In this document: positions 12,353 through 23,674 of the stretch, one piece after another
Layout: the number at the start of each line of letters is the position of its first letter
How positions within the stretch are numbered: the stretch's first letter is position 1
Source: Trichoderma breve
Taxonomy: Eukaryota; Ascomycota; Sordariomycetes; Hypocreales; Hypocreaceae
Assembly: GCF_028502605.1 (NCBI RefSeq)
Contig: NC_079233.1
Span: 1,612,001 to 1,676,000 of the forward strand
Direction of reading: 5' to 3'
Length of the DNA: 64,000 nt
Notes under the pieces: model-generated
The model's input: the letters and a program-made list of their open reading frames with translations, nothing else
Database searches by the model: none
Told to the model about the DNA's origin: nothing
Translations under genes and position numbers: made by a program

Positions 12353-15300
12353 TTAACTTCCGACATCATATCCAACTTTGCCGCCGTATTCTCGCAGTAG
12401 CTTGACCATATCCTCATTTCCGTCCATATTTGCGAAGAAGAGCGCTGTTTCAAAGCCAGCACTCACGCCGTTCTCTAGCAATAGTCTGACGATGCCTTCA
12501 TTTTTGTTAAGCGCGGCTAAACGCAGTGGCGAGTTATCATTACCAACTAAGCCAGCACCCGCGCCATTCTCCAGCAACAACCTGACGATGCTTTCTTTTC
12601 CGCCAAGTATGGCTACCATTAGTAGCGAATCCCCAGAATCATCCACATAGTCAACGTCCGCGCCATTCTCTAGCAATAGCCTGACTATGTTTTCATTTCC
12701 ACGACGTATAGATCCAGCCAATACTGAGCTACCGTTAACAACCATATTAACGTCAGCTCCATTCTCTAACAACAGCCTGACGATGCCCTCATTCACACCG
12801 TTTATGGCTATCGTTAGTAATGATCTGCCGTAACTATCCACATAGTTAGCGTCCGCGCCATTCTCTAACAACAGCTTGACGATGCTTTCATCCCCATAGA
12901 ATATGGGTGTAGCCAATGGCGAGTCGCCGTCAACAACAATATTAACGTCTGCTCCATGCTCTAGCAGCCGCCTGATAATATCTTCATCTGTGCGAAGTAT
13001 GGCTATAGCCAATGGTGAGTTACCGTCAACAGCAAGGTTAACGTCTGCTCCATGCTCTAGCAACAGCCTGATGATGGTTTCATTTTTGGTCATGAGGGCC
13101 GCATGTAATGGCAAGATGCCCTCACTAGGAAGGTTAGCATCTGCACCATTCTCTAGCAATAGCCTAACAATGCCTTCAAATTCGTCATCGATAGCCATGT
13201 GAAGCATCGTCCTGGTATCAACTGTAGAGTTAGCATCAGTACCATGCTTTAAAAAAAGCCTAACAATGCCTTGCTCTTCGCAAACGATGGCCTTGTGAAG
13301 CATTGTCTCATTATCAAATGTAGAGCTAGTATCAGCGCCATACTCTAAAAGAAGTTTAATAATGCCTTCATATTCGCCACGGATAGCGATTTCAAGCATC
13401 GGCTCGTCGTTAAACATAGAGTTAACATCAGCGCCATGCTCTAAAAGAAGTTTGATAATGCCCTCATAGTTGTGAAAGATAGCGACGTGAAGCATCGGCT
13501 CGTCGCCAAACATAGTGTTAGCATCAGCGCCATGTTCTAATAGTAGTTTGACAATGCCCTTATAGGCCCTCGAGACAGCTTTATAAAGCATCGGCTCTTC
13601 GTCAAGCATAGTGTTAGCACCAGCACCATGTTCTAACAGTAGTTTGACAATGCCCTCTTGGTTGCGAATGATAGGGGTGTAAAGCATCGGCTCGTTGTCA
13701 AACATAGAGTTAGCATCAGCGCCATTTTCTAGCAGCAGCTTAACGATGCCTTCTCTTTCGTCTCGGACTGCTATCTCAAGTGCCGACGTCTCATACTTAT
13801 CGGCACATTCAACATCGGCACCGTTCTCTAGCAGCAACTTCACAGCGTCCTTCTTGCCGCCATAGCATGCGCGGAGGAGTGGTGTTCGACTATGGATATC
13901 CTGTTGATCGATTTCAGCACCGTGGTCGATCAGCAGCTTCATCGCACCCGTACAGTCCCCTTCAACAGCCCAATGGAGCGTATTAGCTAGGAATTCCCTG
14001 GCATTCGTGTCGTGTTCATTTTCTAAGAAGTGTGCAATTATGCTTTCTAGCCCAAAATAAGCTGCGAGATGAATGGCTTTTGCAACTGGAGGAGCCTCTA
14101 TCATCTCGCTGGCGGAGTCTATCTTGTTGCGATTGCCCAGAAAATCTAGTATCAGCTGCCTCGGTTGCATCGTCTCTGGGACCGCGCGGGCATGTTTCCC
14201 GAAGAATCCGACGGCGTATTGATATAGCGCAAATTCTCGCTTGCGTTGCTGGATATCGGCCCTAGAATCCTCAAAAACGTCAAAGGAGATGTAAGTTATG
14301 CAAGCTGTTGCAATATGGGCTTCTGCGTCTTGAAACCAATGTTTCCCGTCTCGCTCAAAGTATTCTTGCATGGTATAATGTGCCAACCGTACGGCATCAC
14401 TCTCAGCATCGAAGGTGACCAGGCCTGCACAGATAGAACCTAAGATTTCCTTATCTGGGATGAACTCCTCATTGAGTTGTTGTGTCTTTGGCTCAATTGC
14501 TACCGCATGCCGAAGCTCGGCTGCGGAGAGCACTCTTCTGGCGTAAATGAGCCAGGATAAAACCTTTTTGGCCAACTTTTGTACGGCATCGCCTTGGGTC
14601 TCAATTCTTTCCATTGCTCGTTCGTATATCACATCCAGCTTTTCGGGCAAGTTTCGCAGCGCTTGTTTGACATGCCCTATAGTGGGCAGTTGGGCCAGTG
14701 CATCAACATGCAAACGCACAATGAGGAACCTGAAGATAGTTAGGTCCACAGCCCAATCTAACCATTCGTTAACTCACATTCCACTAGCAATATCGGATAT
14801 GATAGTGTTGATTTCCTTTTGCAACTCGAGGCTGCGTAGCACAAACGACGGTAACCGTCCCATGTTCCTGGCCAGGTATTTTTGCACATCTTCATCTTTG
14901 GCACTTATTTCTAAGAAACTGCTTTGTTTGAATGCCTCTAAAATTTCTGGGATATTTCGTGAAGTCGCAAAAAAGTTTGTATTGGTTTCTTCTTGAAGTT
15001 TGAAAAGTGTAGATAAAAGATATTTGCGGCAGCCATCTGCAATTTGACATTCATCCAGTGCGTCTATTACGATGAAGACTTTGGAGTAAAGGAGGCAAAC
15101 TGATCGCATAGCTTCCGATAACTCGCCAAGGGATGGTCGTTTCGGATTCTTCTCGCATTCCGCATACAATTCTTGTATGCAGTCCGGTATCACATCGCGT
15201 CTTTGAGTAAGCTGTTTCAGCAGGTTTGCCACTAGGTCTTCTGCTTTCTGTTCGTTATGTTTTCGGTAGTCGCAAAATAAATATGAAATGCCTATTTCGG

Positions 15301-16788
15301 TATCATCCTTGTATCTGGTAAACAAGTCGTTGATAACCGCTGCGGTCATGATTGTCTTCCCAGCTCCAGGGACACCTGGACAAAATAATGTATGCTTGTC
15401 AGACCCGATCCAAGTCTGGTACTCCTCTGAGTTTAGGAACCAGTGAAGTGTATCTGGCTGCCGGATATTCATATAGTCCCTTTGTTGAGGGGCATAGTCA
15501 ATTGGTGTAAGCCACTCGATGATTTCCTGGTTATCCTTGTTTTGTTGAATAGTGACAAGCTTATCAACTCCTTCCTGAACGACTGCCATCACACAACAGA
15601 TCAGTATTTGTCTAGCGGAGCCATCCAATATTTTAGTTCAGACTGACTTGAAAGCACATCGCTAATCTTTTTCTCCGCCTCAATCTTATACAGAGGGATC
15701 CTGTATAAAAGATCCTTTGTATATGCTGCCGCTGTCATCGCCGCGTAACCTTGCCACTTATTATTTTTGTGAGAGTCTGAATAATCACAAATGCCGCGAA
15801 TAACTAAACATGGAAACTGGTTCATCAATCCAGCCGCTTCCGTCTCAAAGCATAAGACGTCTTTTTCTTTAATTAGCCTGTCTCGGATAATGGCATCTTT
15901 CATTATCTGGTTTCCGGAGGCGATCAAGCCGTAATGGATGCCAGGGTTATCCTCATCTTCAGTGCGGTCCATTCGCTGTTTTAACATCGAGGAATCGTTT
16001 CCACAGGTACTTATGCAATCTTCCTCGGTGCCTGAAGGGTGGATGACTGTAGACTTATATAGCCTATCACTGCTTGATTGCGGTCGTCCGTACTTCTTCC
16101 TTAACCTTGGCATTTTCCCCAAGATACTGTTAACAGCTTCCTCAAGCTGGTGACCGTTAATCTCATAATCAGCCTGAAGACCGTTAACTGCCGTTCGAAG
16201 AAATGTCGGTGGCTGGTTAAGAAAACCCGTTGTGTGAAAACTCTCCCCTTGAATTGCCTTGCCGAAGTCATATTGGAAAACACCTCCGATTCCATCGCGA
16301 GGTGCACTGACAACGATATCCCCAAGTCGTATATCATGCTTTGAACTTGGCGCGCCACCTCCTATGCCAACCATCAGACCGATTCTGATATTGGGAAAGC
16401 TATGGAGCATGTCTTTTGCAACGCCTGTAGCGCTTGATATGCCGTATTCCCCCTGCGGTAAGACAGCAATAACGACGTTGTGGTTCCCAACTCTGCCTAA
16501 AGTATAATTATTATGGTCATTTGGGGCCACATATTCTGGCCCCTCATGCCTTTCGTCGAGAGACACCTGCGCAGCAACATATTCAGTGCTAAGGGCGCAA
16601 ATCCAACCTATTATATAGTCTTTATGATCCAACTTTCGCATAAGAGCACCAGTCGTGGGGTTCCGAGGACCATCGGCAATTGATCGATTTATATTCTTCT
16701 GAATTTGGAGCAGCATCAGCGAAACTCTTGTTCCACTTGTCGTACAATATCCACTCTTGTCAGATATGGCACTACTTACAGCCTCCAT
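12353..16788 (-). CDS. PNP-NACHT-ankyrin NLR-like protein
   Basis: Exons 15648-16788, 14778-15582 and 12353-14729 total 4323 nt, giving 1440 aa. Residues of about 55-365 are a nucleoside-phosphorylase-like (PNP_UDP) effector domain with LMVGIGGGAPSS, LGDIVVS, the substrate motif CFETEAAGLMNQFP and ICDYSDSHKN. Residues 381-650 begin the NACHT NTPase, with Walker A GVPGAGKT (about 450) and Walker B VFIVIDALDEC (about 550). A winged-helix-like spacer follows. From about residue 870 to the end are roughly 18 ankyrin units of the type LLLEHGADAN. This is the architecture of fungal NLRs thought to act in non-self recognition and programmed cell death. An 81-nt GTAAGT...CAG segment at 16699-16779, right after the third codon, is a plausible in-frame intron; if spliced, the protein is 27 aa shorter. 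The neighbouring locus is a collapsed paralogue. The domain call is firm and the ligand unknown. Confidence 0.9.
12380..14130 (-). repeat. Ankyrin-repeat array, partly homogenised at DNA level
   Basis: About 18 ankyrin units are encoded. In the middle block the phrase cagcrcca recurs at 13333, 13429, 13525, 13621 and 13717, an exact 96-nt (32-residue) period instead of the canonical 33 residues. Adjacent units are nearly identical in DNA over long stretches. Other units are 32 or 33 residues. Confidence 0.8.
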
Positions 16789-17378
16789 GATGTTAGTGAG
16801 TACATGTAAATATGGTCAAGGTTGTTGTTAATCATTGAAGTTGACTGACCAGAGTCTGAGATTCGTGAACTACCTGTAAGGCTGCGCAGCCTCCATAATT
16901 AAATATTGCTGATTTGACTACCTATATACGTTATATTTACATATCCCAGAGGACAAAATCAGGCAGAATGGATTATTCAGGCGGCTGGAGATAGTCCAAT
17001 CAATCACGACCACGCCAATCAGATACAACCCAAGCCTGGTTTAGAACCGGGATATACACATGGAATATTAAACGGACCCCTGTGAAGGAGACCCCGCTCG
17101 TAGCACGCGCTTCAGGGCTCAACTCACGTCTAATATTGATGCTTCTAATTAAGATATGACACTGTGAACTCATGCAAACGAGCATTGGATATCCAGCGCC
17201 GACTCAATAGCTAATAAGACAATTATGCCATACCTGGAGCTCAAAAAACAAAGACCGTGTAAGGCGGGCTCTAGCTGATGTCCGATTTACCACTCAATGC
17301 ATCTTTCAGGTCATCAATGACGAAGTTCCATACTTAAGTGCACAAAAGCAGCTTAATTGTGTAAGTAGCTATCAATTG

Positions 17379-17660
17379 CTAACTACTGATATTATTTCCA
17401 AGTGCGCCGCTGTATCCTCGCAGCAGCTTCAGTATGCGTTCATCTTCAAGCCTAATTGCTCATGAGATTGCAGCTCCTACAGTGGGCAGTTGGGTCAGCA
17501 AATTCGAATTCGCATGTAAGCGCACAATGAGAAATCTCAAAGTGCCTGTAGTCACATTGGTAGACTTCACATTCCTTATTCTTTTGAACATAGAAAAGCT
17601 TATCAACTCTCTCTTGTCCGCTTGTGATGATTTAAAGCGATTAGCACCTGCGAAAGGTAT
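17379..17660 (-). pseudogene. NACHT/ankyrin relic of the second NLR copy
   Basis: Three pieces of the unit A gene survive in order on the minus strand. At about 17580-17660 is the start of exon 2 (VDKL...QKNK equivalent). At about 17465-17545 is the end of exon 2 and start of exon 3, including GGAATGTGA and FLIVRLHANSNLLTQLPTVG (unit A has FLIVRLHVDALAQLPTIG). At 17379-17450 is the ankyrin C-terminus (ERILKLLRGYSGALG and a stop; unit A has DMVKLLREYGGKVG). The DNA between them, about 2.9 kb in unit A, is gone. Frames no longer connect, so this part is dead. Confidence 0.8.
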
Positions 17661-17738
17661 CTACATGCCTATACTTACTATCTAGACTCCTTGCATATTA
17701 CTTCCCAACCTTTTTGTTTCTCATCTGTAAGTCTTTCC

Positions 17739-18761
17739 TCAGTCTTCCTTCCCTGATGGAGGAATCTCATTCAAGAGGTCCTTTGCAACTGCTGCCGCCG
17801 CCATTGCTGCGTAGCCGTGCCATTTCTTATCAGAACCTGAATCATCGCAAATGCCGCGAATAACACAGCAGGGAAAGCCTTTCATTAACCCAGCTACTGC
17901 CGTGTCCGAGCATAGAACATCATTTTCTCCAGTTGGCTTATCTTGGAGGATGGCATCCTTCATTACCCTGCCCCCCGGAACAAGTGAGCCATAATGAATA
18001 CTGATTTTATCCTCAACTTGAGTCTTTTCCGGTTTATCCTCAACTTGAGTCTCTTCCGGTCGCGATACCACCATCCACACATCGTTTCCGCAGGAAGCGA
18101 AGCAGAGTTCTTCAGTGCGTAAAGGGAGATTGACTGTAGACTCACATAACTCATCGCCGATTGACTGTGGTCGCCCATACTGCCGCTTTAGCCTTGGTCT
18201 ATTCTTCAAGACTCTGCTGATAGCTTCTTCAATCTGATGGCCTTCAGTCTCATAATGCGCCTTGAGCCCATCGACGGCAGTCCGAAGAAGTGTCGATGAC
18301 TGGACAGCAAAGCTCGTCTTCTGGAAGTTTTGTTCTCGCATCTCCTCGCTAAGCTCGTTCTGGGAAACGCCCTCATTACATGTAACATCGAGAGGGGCAC
18401 CAACAACAACATCTCCAAGCTTTATATCGTTCTTTGAACTTGGCTCGGCGCCTCCGATACCAGTCACCAGACCGATTTTAATATTGGGAAAGCTGGCAAG
18501 CATGCCTATTGCAACGAATGCGGCGCTTGCGCCCGATGCGTCGAAACCCCCCTCTGGTAAGCATGTCGTAACAACATTATGGCCCCCAATCTTGCCTAAT
18601 TCGTAGACGTTAGTGTCACGACGAGACACAAATTTTGGTTTGTGCCGGTTATCGAGAAAGTTGGTTGCGGCGAGACGGTCCTCGGGGTGGAGGCAAATCC
18701 AGCCGACAGTATAGTCCGCAGGAGACCAAGTCGGCTGAGTGGCACCGCTTATGGCTTCCAT
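17739..18761 (-). CDS. Free-standing PNP-like protein from the truncated NLR copy
   Basis: A single open frame of 340 aa, colinear with the PNP domain of the neighbouring NLR. It begins MEAISGATQ, runs through DYTVGWICL, LVTGIGGAEPSSKNDIKLGDVVVG and YGRPQSIGDELCES, and ends EIPPSGKED. It stops where unit A continues towards NACHT; a small shift in frame creates the stop. Two motifs that are intact in unit A are altered: FETEAAG becomes SDTAVAG, and CDYSDSHKN becomes CDDSGSDKK. In PNP/nucleosidase folds the ETE glutamates and the following aspartate contact the ribose and base, so activity is doubtful. A 27-bp tandem duplication adds nine residues (TQVEDKPEK). It may be a regulator or decoy derived from the NLR effector domain, or an early pseudogene with an open frame. 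Confidence 0.75.
   Translation of the reverse strand: MEAISGATQPTWSPADYTVGWICLHPEDRLAATNFLDNRHKPKFVSRRDTNVYELGKIGGHNVVTTCLPEGGFDASGASAAFVAIGMLASFPNIKIGLVTGIGGAEPSSKNDIKLGDVVVGAPLDVTCNEGVSQNELSEEMREQNFQKTSFAVQSSTLLRTAVDGLKAHYETEGHQIEEAISRVLKNRPRLKRQYGRPQSIGDELCESTVNLPLRTEELCFASCGNDVWMVVSRPEETQVEDKPEKTQVEDKISIHYGSLVPGGRVMKDAILQDKPTGENDVLCSDTAVAGLMKGFPCCVIRGICDDSGSDKKWHGYAAMAAAAVAKDLLNEIPPSGKED
18006..18059. repeat. 27-bp tandem duplication inside the PNP-only ORF
   Basis: Two adjacent copies of a 27-bp unit (18006-18032 and 18033-18059) differ at one base and keep frame. The NLR paralogue has no such repeat at this place. Confidence 0.9.
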
Positions 18762-19691
18762 GTCGCTGGTGGCTGTTACAGGTTGCTACTTGTCCGAAGT
18801 TTGGATCGAGAGAAGAGTGATGAAGACAAAGAGGCACAGAGAAGTACTTTATATGTAAGCCGTTATTGCGCAGTGAGGGATTTAATACTGGCTGTCTTTC
18901 TCTCTGCCTTCCAACACAAAGGGAAGGGAATATTGCTCTCTTTTATATTCCATTGTGGGCTTCAGAACCCGGTTTGGACCAAAGGCATTCCCGTTTGGCC
19001 GTCCCACTGCAAAGCCCCTGACAGGCTGCTCTTCTTTCATGGCCACGTCAACAGTGCCAAATTTAGTAACAGTCTTCGTTGAACAAAGGGTTTCTTAAAC
19101 ATGAACAACAAAGGAAATGAATTGTGACAAAGAAAAGATACGTCAATGACGTTGTGTAAGTGTTAACAAAGCATCTGCAAAGTCGGCTGTGCATGCAATT
19201 GTTACAATCAGGGTTTCAGATATCCTCCAGTTTAAGCTTGTCAGCTCAGTTCATCTGGAGCTCTCGACTCATCTCAAAATCCGCGGCAAATCGATCTGTA
19301 TTGCGAGAGTCGTGATCTGTGTGCCATGATGCGTAGCCTCTACATCTACCCCGTAGATGCTGCTGATTTGACTAATAGGTACATCAAGTACATACACACA
19401 CACATACATATTTGTTAACATAGGTAGGCTATAGCACATGGTCAGGCACCAAGGGGCTATTCAAGGTGCTCGGGATGGTCCAATCCATTACGACCACGGT
19501 CATCAGGTACATCCCAAGGCCGATTCAGAATCAGCCTAGATATATTAATGGTTCTTTGTACGAATGACCATCGCTTGTAGAGCGTGGTTTTCTGATCTAA
19601 TTGGTCACATTTCGAGCGGGCTTCTGAATTAACAATGTAACCTAAAAGGCCGTAAATGATGATTGGGTATCCAGCGCCGACTCAATACAGT
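18762..19691. other. Upstream flank of the PNP-only ORF
   Basis: 930 bases with no gene. The distal half (from about 19460) is paralogous to the flank upstream of the NLR. A short CA-rich run lies near 19395. Confidence 0.6.
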
Positions 19692-21705
19692 TTAAAACAC
19701 AAAGACAAAGTCCTCATTCTCGAGGTCAGTAATGTCCGCAAAAGCCTTTCGTCCTTTAACATCATCCGGCTGCACTCCGTTCTCTTCATCGCCTCCTAGG
19801 CGGGTATCTCCGTTTTCTTCAGAAAGTCTTTGAGTTCCTTCTCGCATCGCTTGCTCCAACGCCTCCATGCGCTCTACCTCTTCTGCCGTCTCCAAACTCA
19901 TGTCTAGAATAACTGCACTCTTTCCTAAAGCCACTCTTCGCTTAGCATGATCGGAATTGAGAAATTTCAGGTAGAGAGACGTAATGCCAACGAATAAAAC
20001 AACCATGGCGAAGAACACAATGTTTGCTCGTAAGCCTCTTGAATACGACGGAGCTTCATCGGGTGTGAAAAGCAAGGGCCCGACGATATTTCCAGCAGAC
20101 GAACCAATAAACACCAGTGCCGAAGTACATTTACGTTTGGTATCTCCAGCTGTATTCTGTGCAGACCATGAGTAGAGGAGCGGTGCTGTCAAGCGTTAGT
20201 TACGAAGGGCGTGATTACGAGTTCGAAAGAACACTTACTGATGCCTGTGAATGTGGAAAGACAAAAATATCCAGCAAGCAAAATTCCTCTATGCTCAATA
20301 TCGTGTGGATAGTGCAGCAAAATCGAAAATCCGATGATCGGAGGGATACACAGGAGAGCAATAACTGGCCCCTTGAGCTTCCACTTCATCGATGCGTACG
20401 CACTCAAGGAAACGACCAAGACATGCGACAACCCCACTGGAACGTTGAACAATATCGTTCTGTAGGGGTCCGTCACAAACGACTTGATAATGAGAGGTCC
20501 AAACGTTGATATACCATTTGAAGGTACCGAGATGCAAAATATCATGATTACCCACAGCCAAGTTTTGGGATCTCGCAAGGTCTCGAAGAAGTGAGCGATT
20601 CTCCATTCTCGCGACATGACCCCCATCTGGTTGTTTCGAAGTCGCTCTATAGCAAGGATTTTGTCTTCATCGCTGAGAAACTTTGCTTCAGTAGGAGAAT
20701 CTGGCATCCAAAAGAACATGGCGCCAGATACCGCAACTGTGACGGCACCAAAGAAAAGAAAAATGATCTTGGACAACGTTAGCGTATGTATGAACAGAGT
20801 AAAACTCGAGATGCGATTTGTACCTGATAAGGCTTCATGCTGGACTCTATACTGGCGAGTCCATAAGTGATGAGACTTCCAAACTACACATTCCTTAGTC
20901 AGTAGCCAATAAATAATAATCGAAAGCCATAGTCAACTCACCACCCAGGTCAAACCGTTCATGCAATACCAAGACCCAATTCTCATTGTTTGCTCTCTGC
21001 GACAAAAGGTTAACTCCACCAGTGACAGATAGGAGGCTTGAAGACAATAGCGCACCTTCGCCTCCACCACATCTGGGTTATAGCAACAAAGGCTGGCCCA
21101 ACACAAGCTTCAAAAGCACCCAAAAAGAAACGAGCGGCCATGAGTTGTCCAAAGGTATGCGCCCATGTCATTCCGGTCAAGGTGATTCCCCATGCAAGAA
21201 CCATGGTACTTGTAAATTTTCCGATCGGTAGCTTGACCAAGGCCCATGCCAAGGGCAGCTGCATGATGAGCTGCGCCAAGTAAACAATGCTACCCAGCCA
21301 CGAGAACTCGTCGCCCACCAAATCCGTGTCGTCGATGAGGCCGAAAATGGACGCATATGACAGTGTAGCCTTGTCGAGGGCCTGTAGAAAGTACACGGAT
21401 AGCATGAGCGGAAGAAGGGCGAGGTCGATGCGACGAAGGATACGGGCATCGTCGGCCGGAGAAACGGTGATGAGTTCGTCTGGTGAACGGCCAAGTTTGA
21501 TGAGCATCATGGCCGCCGCATCTCGATGAACCTTGGACTGCGCATCAGATACTTGGGAGGGCTCATCCGGCCTCTCGTCATCGTTTGGGTTCTCGTCATC
21601 GTCATCTTGGCTCAAGGGTCGGTATGGATACGACGACGCTGACGCTGATGCTTGCGTTGACGGCAGGGCGAGTTTTACCGCCGTGGAGAAGAGCTTGGAG
21701 AGCAT
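19692..21705 (-). CDS. MFS permease, anion:cation symporter (Dal5-like) family
   Basis: Exons 21056-21705, 20942-20996, 20824-20883, 20239-20767 and 19692-20185 total 1788 nt, giving 595 aa. A hydrophilic N-terminus rich in D and E (PLSQDDDDENPNDDERPDE) precedes about 12 membrane segments. Family marks are RRIDLALLPLMLSVYFLQALDKATLSYASIFG in the first segment, ARFFLGAFEACVGPAF, and MWWRRREQTMRIGSWY spanning intron 1. The central loop FLSDEDKILAIERLRNNQMG is also typical. The C-terminus is long and charged. Such transporters import allantoate, nicotinate, pantothenate and similar anions across the plasma membrane; the substrate here cannot be read. The start is the first ATG in the open frame, which extends upstream without one. 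The last bases overlap the border of the NLR duplication. Confidence 0.88.
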
Positions 21706-23674
21706 GGCGGCGGCAGCGAGTCCTTGGGCATCGAGGATGTCTTTTGATAGCCTTGCCGAGACGAGGCTGAGCCTTGTGTCAAGACAGACCGAGGTATTCA
21801 AGGTTGGCAGAGAAATGAACCGTCACGAGGTCCGACGCCGCCGCTGGTGTTGCACCGGAAATGCTCAAGCTTCGATTTTGGGATGTCAGCTTTAGGGGGT
21901 CCGATGACGTCTTACTGTCCCGTGCCTGGCACTTTGTCGCTGGATCTAGGCCTCTTTAGGCGCTGGACGGTTGGCTGACAGGGCTCTGGTTTAGCGGCAT
22001 CGGGTTGTTTTTTCCAGGCCTGCGATGCTACTGCAGATTGCCGCTGATTTTTTGAACATGGATATTTGCATTAAAGTCATTAAATGTCCATGTTTGTACC
22101 TCGGCCTGGACATTTTAAGGGGTGTGATGTTAGTTGTTTACCTCTGCTGGCAATTTCGCTTGATAGAAAAGAAAGTGAGCTGATGAGAACATGTGGACAA
22201 GATGCTCTTATGCACATCATCTTATCTTAGTAGTGGAATCAGGGGATTGAGACTGGATTTGATGTCATTGAGCTTCCAAGCCGCAACGTTCTAAGGATTC
22301 GACCGCAGGATGCATGCACAACATGCACCACATGTACACAACCGGAGCGCACGTAACATTGAGGCTTCATATCAATTCCAAAGTATCACAAGATAAGCAT
22401 GGCTTGTAACAACAGATGCCGTGTTCCGAAACATGCATCATAAACTGTTCATCCTTTATCTAGACCTGTAGTGACTTTGCAATTGGTGATTTTCCCACCT
22501 TGGCATTGGTAGTGGCGTGTACACGTCCGTGTGTGTGCATGCAGGTTAAAATCGGGTTATAGAGTACAAATGCTACTAGATAGATTGGATGGCTTATTAT
22601 CGATCAGTTGTTTGCTCTTGAATCCCCTAAAATAAATCACATCATGTTTGTGTTGCTCTCATCAGCCAATCTGAGCAGCCCTGCTGCCCTGCTAACCAGG
22701 GTTCAAATGTTCATACACTGCACTTGGTAATGAGTCTCAAGCAACGAAGACGAGAAACGTCTATTAACAATAGAGAATAAAATGCTATTTTGGCAATCGG
22801 TTCTACATGTATGCAATTATATGGATACGAGTACCCCGTAGTATCAGCGGATAAAAATCCGTATGTGCTACATGAGTGCTCGATTCCAAAGCAGTTCAAT
22901 GTCCGCCGCTCTTTTGTGGTTTCACTCATCTTACAAGGGTCGACTAACGAACAGTTGCACCGCTTGTAGAGAAAGATAATGGCCAACACAATGATCCAAT
23001 CCGCTAGTGCATGCGTTCTAGTTTTGTTTGTCCATCAGGTTGCATTACATATCAACGTTCCGTCGGCAAACAGTACGCGCGCAAACAAGACTAGAATCTC
23101 AATTCGAGCCTCCCTACATTTGGGGCTGAACACTTTCGAAACCTCTCGCCACGTGACAGAGATGCAAGACATGCAGCAAAATAAAGCTACAAATGAAGAA
23201 AAGCCCCTGTAACACACACAAGTTGTCAAGTTCAATTACTATTTCTGTCGAAGAGAGAGAGGAGAAAAAAAGGCTTCTACTCCGTGGAAAAGGACGGCCC
23301 GTTGCTGTGGATCACACAGAGACGGCTTGAGCAATTGATCAGACTTCAGTTTGGCCCGTGCTCGTGTCAACTGCCAATACTGGATCTCTTGCCGAACAGC
23401 CGAAAAGTGCATTTTAATCGAGCTTGTAAGCGTTGGGCCTTGTCCGCATTTTTCAATGCATTTGTCGATCCTAATTAGACCGTCGTACGTTCAAGTCCTT
23501 TCGCCTATTTAGACCCCGGCTGCCAAAACTGGATACTCTCTTTAGTCCAATCCGGCAGTTGCTTTTTATTATTATGTCTTGGCCGTCCACTGCCGACTTA
23601 TTTATTAAAAATTCACTAACCATCTACCTGGCACCTGGTATTGGCATGCTGGCAACTAGTAGTATATCGGTATT
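21706..23674. other. Large intergenic region
   Basis: About 2 kb between divergent genes. I see AT-rich promoter-like sequence, a TATTATTATTATG-like stretch and A/T homopolymers, but no recognisable gene, RNA or transposon. Confidence 0.55.

Larger units (their letters stand above)
12229..17254. repeat. Tandem duplication unit A (complete NLR copy with flanks)
   Basis: Unit A starts at the phrase tgtaaggcgggc (12229) and ends near aaaaaacaaagac (17242-17254). Its left edge, the NLR 3' flank, aligns with 17259-17450. Its right flank (about 16980-17209, ending attggatatccagcgccgactcaata) aligns with 19460-19687. Both units have the same orientation. The last bases of unit A resemble the stop-codon region of the permease gene beyond unit B. 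Confidence 0.8.
17259..19705. repeat. Tandem duplication unit B (collapsed NLR copy)
   Basis: Unit B starts with the same tgtaaggcgggc phrase (17259) and ends near aaaacacaaagac (19693-19705), inside the last codons of the permease gene. It is about 2.4 kb against about 5 kb for unit A. The missing DNA is the NACHT and ankyrin coding region. Confidence 0.8.

Noticed and set aside
12380..14130. Regular repeats considered as a CRISPR-like or satellite array
   Set aside because: The repeats are coding, about 96-99 nt with no unique spacers, and translate to ankyrin units.
21706..21801. Longer N-terminus for the MFS permease
   Set aside because: The frame is open but has no ATG before 21705; the longer reading begins with TTG.
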